A program made the position numbers and the translations under genes. 5,225 nt of DNA from Anaerolineales bacterium (GTDB lineage Bacteria; Chloroflexota; Anaerolineae; Anaerolineales; E44-bin32): positions 1-5,225 of the forward strand of contig JAGLGG010000337.1 in NCBI GenBank assembly GCA_023144145.1, given 5' to 3'. Positions 1-5,225 of the stretch are shown here, in pieces (the stretch's first letter is position 1; each line of letters opens with the position of its first letter). The notes beneath the pieces are model-generated. The model worked only from the letters and a program-made list of their open reading frames with translations, did not search any database and had not been told where the DNA came from.

Positions 1-1308
1 GTCAATCACTCCTACGCAAATCACTATGACCAGTTGATGGAATCGGGCCTCTACGACGCCTTGGTTGAGGCCGGCTTGCTCATTCCCCATAAAGACGTCA
101 CCAGTCAGATCGACATACTTGAAGGCGGTTACAAAGCAATAAAGCCGGAACCGATCCAATTCATATCCTATCCTTATGAGTGGGCATTCAGCCAACTGCG
201 TGATGCTGCATTGACCACTTTGAAAATCCAAAAACGCGCGGTCAAATATGGTATGTCGCTCAAGGATAGCAGCGCTTACAACATTCAATTCCACCATGGG
301 CGTCCGCTCTTAATCGATACTTTATCTTTTGAACCATTGGATGAGGGAAAGCCCTGGGTCGCTTATCGTCAATTCTGCCAACATTTCCTTGCGCCTCTGA
401 GTCTGATGTCACATCGTGATGTACGGCTTGGAAACCTTTTACGCACCTACATCGACGGCATCCCCCTGGATCTGGCAAGCACCCTGCTGCCGACTCGGAC
501 GCGATTGAATTTGGGACTGCTGTTCCACATTCACCTTCACGCCTCAGCCCAAAAGCGCTTTTCCAGCACATCAATCAAATCTGAAAACATCCAAAGGCGC
601 AGCTTGGGTCGCTATGGCCTTGAGGGCATAATGGAGGGTCTAGAAAAGGCGACAATGAATTTGGGCTGGGAGCCCAGCGGGACTGAATGGGGAGACTACT
701 ACGATTTCCATGGATATGATTCGGAGTCTTTTGCTCGCAAAACGGCGCTCGTCGAAGAGTTTCTCGACCAATTGAACCCAACGAGTGTCTGGGATCTGGG
801 CGCGAACATTGGTACGTTCAGTAGGCTCATGAGCGATCGAGGCATTCCAACTATCGCCTTCGATTTCGATCCGGCTGCTGTTGAAATGAACTACAGGAGA
901 TGCGTTGAGCAATCCGAAGCCCATCTTCTGCCCCTGGTTATGGATCTCACCAATCCAAGCCCGAGCATCGGATGGTCGAATCAAGAGAGGCAATCTCTGC
1001 TAGAGCGAGGTCCTGCAGATTTAGTACTCGCATTGGCGTTGATGCACCATTTAGCAATTTCTAATAATGTTCCCTTTGATGATTTAGCCAGCTTCTTCTC
1101 AGTTATTAGTCGCTGGTTGATCATCGAATTTGTGCCCAAAGAGGATCCACAAGTGCAAAGGTTACTGGCAAGTAGAGAGGATATTTTTAGGGACTATTCA
1201 ATCGAGGTATTTGAGAAGATGTTCAACAAGAGTTTCAAGGTTCATCGGAAGGAAGTTGTAGCCAATTCAAACAGAACTCTTTTCTTGATGGAAAAACGCG
1301 ATCAATAG
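1..1308 (+). CDS. NoeA-like class I SAM-dependent methyltransferase, 5'-partial
   Basis: The reading frame is open from base 1, so the gene starts before the window. The ATG at base 34 is probably internal, because the codons before it (VNHSYANHYDQLMESGLYD) look like the conserved start region of this family. By family length perhaps 30 residues are missing. Residues are counted from base 1. The C-terminal half is a Rossmann methyltransferase: motif I is WDLGANIGTF (264-273), the acidic strand-2 end is FDFDP (287-291), and ALMHHL (346-351) and EFVP (376-379) follow in the usual order. The N-terminal half (about 50-150) holds the family block with YPYEW, SLKDSSAYNIQF and PWVAYRQFCQHFLAPL. It should be a soluble enzyme. 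The acceptor is unknown; relatives such as nodulation protein NoeA and genes in polysaccharide clusters suggest a sugar or glycan, which is inference. It converges on the sulfatase-fold gene, with about 100 bases between the stops. The family call is firm; the substrate is not known. Confidence 0.88.
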   Translation, partial: VNHSYANHYDQLMESGLYDALVEAGLLIPHKDVTSQIDILEGGYKAIKPEPIQFISYPYEWAFSQLRDAALTTLKIQKRAVKYGMSLKDSSAYNIQFHHGRPLLIDTLSFEPLDEGKPWVAYRQFCQHFLAPLSLMSHRDVRLGNLLRTYIDGIPLDLASTLLPTRTRLNLGLLFHIHLHASAQKRFSSTSIKSENIQRRSLGRYGLEGIMEGLEKATMNLGWEPSGTEWGDYYDFHGYDSESFARKTALVEEFLDQLNPTSVWDLGANIGTFSRLMSDRGIPTIAFDFDPAAVEMNYRRCVEQSEAHLLPLVMDLTNPSPSIGWSNQERQSLLERGPADLVLALALMHHLAISNNVPFDDLASFFSVISRWLIIEFVPKEDPQVQRLLASREDIFRDYSIEVFEKMFNKSFKVHRKEVVANSNRTLFLMEKRDQ

Positions 1309-1408
1309 CCTCCCCATCCGCCCTGGCGTAGTTTGGCACGAGGGAAGATTTTCAAGAACTTATTCGTCCATTATCCCAATGCTGTAATCCTATATTTCTG
1401 CTTGGAAT
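1309..1408. other. Convergent intergenic gap
   Basis: These 100 bases lie between two convergent stop codons, where a bidirectional terminator would be expected. I looked for a GC-rich stem followed by a T-run on either strand and found none that is convincing. No coding frame looks real here. Confidence 0.5.
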
Positions 1409-2962
1409 CTAGAAAGTGCACGTATCCAATTGATCGGTTACATCTTCAAGCTGGTAGATGCTGTTCCACAATGAGAAATAGCTTCTATCTTCGATAATCC
1501 CCAATTCTGTCTGGAACAAGTAATCGAGCACAATTCGAAAGCTATTTACTGGGGTTATCGATGCATAGGTTTCATCTATGGCGGATTCCGGCATGTAGTA
1601 CGCATTGAGAATCGACATTCGCTCCTTGAAGCAATTTTCCTCCATGAAGTCCCAATTGAGATACGCGCCGGGACCATGATCCCCCTGCAGGATGATTATT
1701 GGCTTCCTCTCGGAATTGGCGATTATGCCGTCAATCGCAGCAACTAATTTTTTGTTTAAAAATGTTATTTGTCCACGATATCCTTCGATATATTCTTGCG
1801 TGGTGCCGTCGTAATAATTTCCCTCCCGAAAGCTCTTCGGCGGGATTGGCTCTCCATCTGGACCAAACACAAAGGGCGGATGGGGAAGCAAGATATGAGC
1901 AAATACATATTTAGGCGACTCGATGTCGGGCATCTGCGCCAGTATATCCAAATTTGTGAGGAGCCGATTCCGGTACCAAATCGGATGAACAACATCCATC
2001 ACAACCGCGGCAGCTGAATTTGTGAGCCACATGGTTTCAAAATTATTTAAAGGATTTCCCTCGTTGAGATAAACATCCGCGTCTACAAATTCGGTTACGT
2101 TATACCCACTTGCCAGGGCGACAATTTGGTAACCGGATTGGGTGAGCACATCCCTCAATCTGCTATGCTTTATGATTTGCACCAGGGGACCTCTGCTGGT
2201 GGAGCCGCCTTTCAACTCCTCTGCCAAATCGTTTATATAGTCGAAATTCATTGAAGACGATAAAGAGAGCGTGGTCTGTCCATAATTGCTGTGGCTTTTT
2301 TCGGCGACGTAAAACCCTCGATCGCTTAATAAACCAATAAATTCCGAATTATCATAACCATATAGTTCCTGGAGCACATCCGCCCTGCCATACCCATCAA
2401 CTACGATGTAATAGATGTCAGGCAATTCCTGCTCGCCGACTACCGGCAATGCTATTGGAGTGAATGCATCTTGAGAAGCAGCATCTGAAACGCGTGCGCT
2501 TTGCAGTGCGAAATTTAGAATCTGAATGACCGGAAAAACCAAGGCAATTATCGAAACAATGTTCAAGAATTTCGTCACGCCCTCCGCTCTTACGGAGGTC
2601 ATTTTGCGAATGATCCACCACGTCCCGATAATCCAAATTGAGGACCACATTGCCAGGAGTAAATCGGCCCGCCCTAGTAGAACTCCCCAAATCTGCTTCC
2701 CTTCAATCAACCGGAAGATATGGCCCCAAGAGAAGAAAAGCACCAGAATTAACGTGCACATAAGGCCTGCCTTCCCCCACTTTCTTACCAGCAGAAAACC
2801 CAACAGGCATAGAAACGCTGCTGCAGCCAGTACCCACCCAAACGAGCGCAACACATCATTTAATTGAATTTGGTCGATGTTGATCGAGATCAATGACACC
2901 AATGGATACAAACTCAATAAAAATGGATGGATTACTAAAGTTTTTCTCAGGTTCGTCGTCAC
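1409..2962 (-). CDS. Membrane-anchored sulfatase/alkaline-phosphatase-superfamily hydrolase or transferase
   Basis: I place the start at the GTG ending at base 2962 because AAGAAAGG lies six bases upstream and the product then begins MTTNLRKTLVIHPF. A TTG at 2989 in the same frame would add nine residues but has a weaker ribosome site. Numbering is from the GTG (517 residues). Five hydrophobic segments lie near residues 9-27, 42-59, 67-83, 100-118 and 132-153. A periplasmic or external catalytic domain follows. It opens with PDIYYIVVDGYGR, where Asp189 is a likely metal ligand. SNYGQTTLSLSSSMN holds Thr230 or Thr231 as the likely nucleophile, in place of the Cys/Ser-x-Pro-x-Arg of true sulfatases. 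HILLPHPPF and ILQGDHGPG supply further metal ligands, including Asp428 and His429. The overall plan resembles the phosphoglycerol and phosphoethanolamine transferases of the superfamily (LTA-synthase-like). A role in modifying surface polymers is therefore plausible, but the reaction is not known. The frame is intact. Confidence 0.85.
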   Translation of the reverse strand: MTTNLRKTLVIHPFLLSLYPLVSLISINIDQIQLNDVLRSFGWVLAAAAFLCLLGFLLVRKWGKAGLMCTLILVLFFSWGHIFRLIEGKQIWGVLLGRADLLLAMWSSIWIIGTWWIIRKMTSVRAEGVTKFLNIVSIIALVFPVIQILNFALQSARVSDAASQDAFTPIALPVVGEQELPDIYYIVVDGYGRADVLQELYGYDNSEFIGLLSDRGFYVAEKSHSNYGQTTLSLSSSMNFDYINDLAEELKGGSTSRGPLVQIIKHSRLRDVLTQSGYQIVALASGYNVTEFVDADVYLNEGNPLNNFETMWLTNSAAAVVMDVVHPIWYRNRLLTNLDILAQMPDIESPKYVFAHILLPHPPFVFGPDGEPIPPKSFREGNYYDGTTQEYIEGYRGQITFLNKKLVAAIDGIIANSERKPIIILQGDHGPGAYLNWDFMEENCFKERMSILNAYYMPESAIDETYASITPVNSFRIVLDYLFQTELGIIEDRSYFSLWNSIYQLEDVTDQLDTCTF

Positions 2963-2968
2963 ATAAAA

Positions 2969-2976
2969 CCTTTCTT
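2969..2976 (-). promoter_or_regulatory. Ribosome binding site deciding the sulfatase-fold gene start
   Basis: On the minus strand AAGAAAGG is followed by six bases and then GTG. It is the best Shine-Dalgarno match near the 5' end of the gene and is the reason for preferring the GTG at 2962 over the TTG at 2989. Confidence 0.5.
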
Positions 2977-3007
2977 GAATTCTCTTCAAACTTAATGCTT
3001 CACCCGG

Positions 3008-3106
3008 TCAAACAACGAAGCGCCGAAGGGGATTTTCTACCACAAAGAACAATGTCGCAACCAGGCTATTAAATACGATCGATTGTTCTCTCTTCCTCAC
3101 AAGCAG
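3008..3106 (-). pseudogene. 3' remnant of an acyltransferase-3 (OafA-like) gene
   Basis: Read on the minus strand, this stretch encodes about 32 residues ending in a TGA at 3008-3010. It has a hydrophobic segment (SIVFNSLVATLFFVV) followed directly by ENPLRRFVV. Acyltransferase family 3 proteins (OafA type) typically end this way: a last membrane helix, then E-[KN]-P-[LF]-R-R and a short tail. No start codon or ribosome site serves it. Upstream the frame runs out of phase into the pentapeptide gene, so the rest of the enzyme is missing. The stop lies 18 to 45 bases before the possible starts of the sulfatase-fold gene, the spacing expected if the two were once neighbours in an operon. Against this, the match is short and judged by eye, so chance resemblance is possible. 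Confidence 0.4.
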
Positions 3107-3113
3107 ATCTGAA

Positions 3114-3719
3114 TTATTTCGATCCCGAGAGCTCGATGTCCATGCTGAACAAGAGCGCCATTGCTTCAGGCAAAGAGAACTTGGCTTTTGTCAGGGTGTT
3201 TTTTGCCGGGTTTATGTCGTAATTTTGAGCGTTTCGCAAGTCCGCCTCTGTCATGTTTGTGTTAGTGAACAAGCTTTCGGCAAAGTTTGTACCTGAAAGG
3301 TTCGCCTGAAAGAGATCCGTATCTCGAAAATCGACATCGGTAGCCATGCAATCCTTGATCGAAATGCCTTTTAGGTGCAGTCCAATGAATGTTGAGTGAT
3401 TAATCGAGCACTCCAGGAAACTCAAAGGCTCCCCAATCAAGCTTGCAGACCAATTTGCCAGAGTCCAATCCACTCCCATAACCTTCGAATTCACGAAGCG
3501 GGTGCCAGAAAAAGTGGAGCCCGTCACCCGCATCAGGCTCAAGTCACATCCCTCAAACACACAGTTGTTGAACTTGCAGTTGAGGAATTCGGTCTCTGCG
3601 AAAGAGCAGAGCACGAATGAACAGTCATAGAACTCACCCCCAGATATTTGGTTGCGGTCCAAGTGAATTTCTCCAAGGGTTAGATCATTGTATTGAGTAT
3701 CCGATCTTATTTCAGACAT
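3114..3719 (-). CDS. Pentapeptide-repeat protein, McbG/Qnr-like group
   Basis: The product has 201 residues. The ATG at 3719 is supported by GAGAGGG five bases upstream. Residues 30-79 are ten consecutive pentapeptides with a central F or L (FYDCS, FVLCS, FAETE, FLNCK, FNNCV, FEGCD and so on). A non-repeat loop with MGVDW (81-85) breaks the coil, and repeats resume at about 99-165 (FRDTD, LFQAN, LSGTN, FAESL). This should fold as a right-handed quadrilateral beta-helix. The C-terminus NYDINPAKNTLTKAKFSLPEA (166-186) matches the pattern that closes McbG-type proteins (DINPEIN..., then a KIP/SLP turn and a helix). McbG protects gyrase from microcin B17 and Qnr proteins protect it from quinolones, both through a DNA-like surface. 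Whether this protein acts on gyrase is inference; many relatives have no known role. There is no signal peptide or membrane segment, so it is cytoplasmic. It stands alone, about 300 bases downstream of a small membrane gene. Confidence 0.88.
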   Translation of the reverse strand: MSEIRSDTQYNDLTLGEIHLDRNQISGGEFYDCSFVLCSFAETEFLNCKFNNCVFEGCDLSLMRVTGSTFSGTRFVNSKVMGVDWTLANWSASLIGEPLSFLECSINHSTFIGLHLKGISIKDCMATDVDFRDTDLFQANLSGTNFAESLFTNTNMTEADLRNAQNYDINPAKNTLTKAKFSLPEAMALLFSMDIELSGSK

Positions 3720-4021
3720 AAATTCCCTCTCACTTTTTGACCGTGTCTACAACAAATTTCATTCAAAGACGATTTGATAGTCTCGCTATCTTCTCGAGCA
3801 TAGCCAGAGGCGTGATAAAGCTTGGAAGGGGGTTTAAAATGAAACATCCCCTAAGATATCGCATTTAGAGGGTGAATCATAACTGTTAACTCTATCGGGT
3901 TATCACGCTGATCAATGTTCTACAGCACGAATGGTTTTTCTATTGTGCCAGCAATGGAGTAGGTTCTTATTCTACGATTATGTGCCAGTCAATTCCCCCA
4001 TCAAATAATCCGGACTCGCAA
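3720..4021. other. Intergenic region with no recognised gene
   Basis: This is about 300 bases between two minus-strand genes. I translated all six frames and recognise no protein. It holds a short imperfect hairpin at 3828-3851 (GGGG-GTTT ... AAAC-AT-CCCC). It also holds a 9-base inverted repeat, GCGTGATAA at 3810-3818 and TTATCACGC at 3900-3908. Neither is followed by a T-run on either strand. The promoter of the pentapeptide gene should lie near the low-coordinate end, but no clear -35/-10 pair is visible. Confidence 0.5.
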
Positions 4022-4312
4022 TTACGAAATAAATGCTGCGATAAATGATGCAATCCCTGCAAGGAAGAAGCCTATCGAAGCAATCCTTGATCGGTCGACA
4101 TTTTTCTTATTTAATGATTCAAGATATTTTTCGAAATCATTCTGCAACTCATAGAAGATGTTCATCTCCTCTGGCTCGGGCTCTGTTTCTAGTTTGCTTT
4201 GCTGTCTATCCCGTATCACAAAAGAGCGCAATGGTTTCTGTGAGTACTGGTAAAAGACAATCGCAAAATAGAAAAAGGTGAGCCCAATGGCTAACCAAAC
4301 CCAAGGTAGCAT
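4022..4312 (-). CDS. Small two-helix membrane protein, function unknown
   Basis: The product has 96 residues. I chose the ATG at 4312 because a full AAGGAGG sits seven bases before it. An in-frame TTG at 4351 would be the alternative, but its extra codons simply translate the ribosome site. Residues 2-22 form one membrane helix rich in aromatics (LPWVWLAIGLTFFYFAIVFY). A charged linker follows, with a TEPEPEE patch at 43-49 and a likely amphipathic helix at about 52-70. A second membrane helix at about 76-94 ends at the C-terminus. The predicted form is a hairpin with both ends on the same side and a ~50-residue loop. There is no catalytic motif and I recognise no family. It follows an IS30 remnant and precedes a gene-poor gap, so it is probably transcribed alone. 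The reading frame and ribosome site make a real gene likely, although nothing shows its job. Confidence 0.72.
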   Translation of the reverse strand: MLPWVWLAIGLTFFYFAIVFYQYSQKPLRSFVIRDRQQSKLETEPEPEEMNIFYELQNDFEKYLESLNKKNVDRSRIASIGFFLAGIASFIAAFIS

Positions 4313-4319
4313 TGTGTTT

Positions 4320-4326
4320 CCTCCTT
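4320..4326 (-). promoter_or_regulatory. Strong ribosome binding site of the small membrane gene
   Basis: AAGGAGG on the minus strand is followed by a seven-base spacer (AAACACA) and ATG. It is the strongest Shine-Dalgarno match I found in the window. It fixes the start at 4312 rather than the TTG at 4351. Confidence 0.75.
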
Positions 4327-4337
4327 GATTAACTACA

Positions 4338-4349
4338 GCTTTTAAAAGC
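4338..4349. repeat. 12-base perfect palindrome upstream of the small membrane gene
   Basis: GCTTTTAAAAGC is perfectly self-complementary. It lies about 25 bases before the ATG of the small membrane gene, roughly where a -10 region or operator would be. It could be a regulator half-site pair or just AT-rich chance. Confidence 0.35.
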
Positions 4350-4399
4350 AACAGCCGCCATCTGCAAGACTACTCCAACCCAGACACGTTTCTGCGTAA

Positions 4400-4413
4400 T
4401 TTTTACGTAAAAA
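4400..4413. repeat. 14-base perfect palindrome beside the IS30 remnant
   Basis: TTTTTACGTAAAAA is perfectly self-complementary around ACGT. It overlaps a second small inverted repeat, CGTAA-TTT-TTACG (4395-4407). It lies about ten bases outside the end of the transposase fragment and 90 bases upstream of the small membrane gene. IS30-family elements are known to prefer palindromic targets, so it may be part of an old insertion site; an operator is the other option. Confidence 0.4.
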
Positions 4414-4423
4414 GCGGCTTGGG

Positions 4424-4442
4424 TTCAACTACCAAGTGCAAC
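4424..4442. repeat. Probable terminal inverted repeat (transposase 3' end) of the IS30 remnant
   Basis: The motif TTCAACTACCAAGTGCAAC overlaps the last codons and stop of the transposase fragment. In IS30-family elements the transposase C-terminus (VVAL.S) commonly runs into the terminal repeat, and repeats of the TTCAA...AAGTGCAAC style occur. That recollection, rather than a matched second copy, is the basis. The only possible partner is a weak CACTTG-containing stretch near 4721-4735. Confidence 0.35.
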
Positions 4443-4715
4443 AACAGGTGAATATCTAAAGAATACCTGATGTGGTGATTTGAATCCAAGACATTTTCTG
4501 GGTCGGTTGGTCAATCGATCCATTAAGAACTCGACTTCTTGCTGAGTAATTGTATCGTTTTTATTCTCCTGCGGAAAGAATTGGCGAATGAAACCATTCA
4601 TGTTCCTGTTAGTGGGTCGTTCCCAGAATGAGTGGGGATTAATTAACACATTGACAGATTCTCTGTAGGAAATTGTTCGGTCTGAAGATTTTGCCAAATT
4701 CTTCAACTCAGTTAG
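4425..4715 (-). pseudogene. IS30-family transposase, C-terminal fragment
   Basis: At most 97 codons remain between an upstream in-frame stop and the TGA at 4425; a full IS30 transposase has more than 300 residues. The signature of the C-terminal integrase core is clear: NPHSFWERPTNRNMNGFIRQF followed by FP, then LMDRLTNRPRKCLGFKSPHQVFF and the terminal VVALGS. The helix-turn-helix region and both catalytic aspartates are absent. The family's catalytic glutamate lies in the NENTNG motif seven residues before the Arg of IRQ, and here it is Arg (codon AGG at 4605-4607). The fragment therefore could not work even as part of a longer protein. The only start codon is a TTG at 4706 with no good ribosome site. 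It lies 36 bases after the stop of the WD40 gene. It records past transposition next to the accessory genes. Confidence 0.85.
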
Positions 4716-4751
4716 TCAGTCTCACTTGTGGAATAAAAACTGTCAACAATT

Positions 4752-5225
4752 TCACGGCAACATAGGACATGTTTTTCGGAAAGGCTGATCGCCACGGTAT
4801 GTTTCCCATTCCTCTATGGTCAGATTGCGAATGGCGTATGCGCAAGCTGTGTCAGGCGAATTCCCTTTTGGGGCAGCGAAGACGCGCACCGGTCCCCCCC
4901 AACTAGTCGTCATGAATTGAGCGTCATCTGAACTCCAAATGGAATGGCGTACCTGGTCGAAATAACCAGAAACAACCGCCAGTTCCTTTCCGCTGATGGC
5001 ATCCCACACCCGCGCAGTGCCATCCCAACTTGCGCTGAGTATGAGCGTGCCATCGGAATTCCATGCAGCGAAGTCCACTGGAGCAATATGAGCAGCAAGG
5101 ATATGAGAAAGTCGGCCTGTCTCTGCATCCCACAAGCGAACCGAATTGTCCGAGCTTGTGGTGAGAATCCTGCTCCCATCTGGGCTCCACGCCGCATATT
5201 TGACTCGTTCTGTATGACCGGTTAG
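4752..5225 (-). CDS. WD40-repeat protein, C-terminal part (5' end beyond window)
   Basis: The frame is open to the right edge, so only the last 157 residues are seen; the TTG at 5135 is an internal Leu, not a start. Three WD40 blades follow one another at about 42-residue spacing. The first runs GHTERVKYAAWSPDGSRILT to VRLWDAETG, the second AHIAPVDFAAWNSDGTLILS to ARVWDAISG. The third is degenerate, with VRVFAAPKG replacing VRVWDA. The tail then reads CAYAIRNLTIEEWETYRGDQ, continuing PFRKTCPMLP to the stop. Closely similar tails end many large WD40 proteins of Chloroflexota and other bacteria, including some with STAND-type NTPase, TIR or caspase-like N-termini. The propeller is a protein-interaction platform, probably cytoplasmic. 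The effector or signalling domain would lie upstream, outside the window, so the class of the whole protein is unknown. Confidence 0.9.
   Translation of the reverse strand, partial: LTGHTERVKYAAWSPDGSRILTTSSDNSVRLWDAETGRLSHILAAHIAPVDFAAWNSDGTLILSASWDGTARVWDAISGKELAVVSGYFDQVRHSIWSSDDAQFMTTSWGGPVRVFAAPKGNSPDTACAYAIRNLTIEEWETYRGDQPFRKTCPMLP

Noticed and set aside
640..993. Minus-strand open frame inside the methyltransferase gene
   Set aside because: The + strand frame here carries the conserved methyltransferase motifs, so the opposite frame is a shadow.
3763..3864. 33-codon minus-strand frame upstream of the pentapeptide gene
   Set aside because: It has no ribosome site and its protein sequence resembles nothing I know; the length is expected by chance.
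3839..3868. Nine-codon + strand frame (MKHPLRYRI) with a good GGAAGGGGG site six bases before the ATG
   Set aside because: It is too short to support as a gene, it sits in a small hairpin, and no + strand gene follows it that it could lead or attenuate.
3810..3908. 9-base inverted repeat GCGTGATAA / TTATCACGC with an 81-base gap
   Set aside because: A match of this length in a 300-base region is not rare by chance, the arms do not extend, and no T-run follows.
2990..4021. Possibility that the pentapeptide and small membrane genes are integron cassettes
   Set aside because: Orphan small genes in one orientation suggested it, but I found no attC-like pair (RYYYAAC ... GTTRRRY) in either spacer and no integrase in the window.
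4743..4748. TTGACA on the minus strand as a -35 promoter element
   Set aside because: No TATAAT-like hexamer lies 16-18 bases downstream (GAGACT is there), and it would only drive the dead transposase fragment.

Overview
The window is a piece of a bacterial chromosome, roughly mid-40s to 50% GC by eye. It reads like an accessory region of an environmental bacterium. The best guess is Chloroflexota (Anaerolineae-like). That guess rests on three protein styles that commonly turn up together there: a long NoeA-like methyltransferase, a five-helix membrane sulfatase-fold protein, and a WD40 protein with an RNLT..EW..Y.GD..FRKTCP..LP tail. No rRNA, tRNA or other taxonomic marker is present, so this is inference only.

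Layout. On the + strand, bases 1-1308 hold most of a class I SAM-dependent methyltransferase whose 5' end lies before the window; the frame is open from base 1. About 100 bases separate its stop from the stop of a convergent gene. Everything after that is on the minus strand. In transcription order (right to left) it runs: the C-terminal blades of a WD40-repeat protein (start beyond base 5225), a decayed 3' fragment of an IS30-family transposase, a 96-residue two-helix membrane protein of unknown function, a ~300-base gap without a recognisable gene, a 201-residue pentapeptide-repeat protein of the McbG/Qnr-like group, a ~100-base remnant that looks like the 3' end of an acyltransferase-3 gene, and a ~520-residue membrane-anchored sulfatase/phosphatase-superfamily protein.

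How the parts fit. The methyltransferase, the sulfatase-fold membrane enzyme and the acyltransferase remnant are all types often found in surface-glycan loci, so the left half may be the edge of such a locus. The right half looks like accessory DNA: a dead transposase fragment, a small orphan membrane protein, a DNA-mimic-type pentapeptide protein and the tail of a large WD40 (possibly STAND-type) protein. The acyltransferase remnant directly after the pentapeptide gene suggests that gene arrived by an insertion or replacement which removed the rest of the acyltransferase. I see no CRISPR array, integron attC site, RNA gene or clear intrinsic terminator, and no obviously new multi-gene system.
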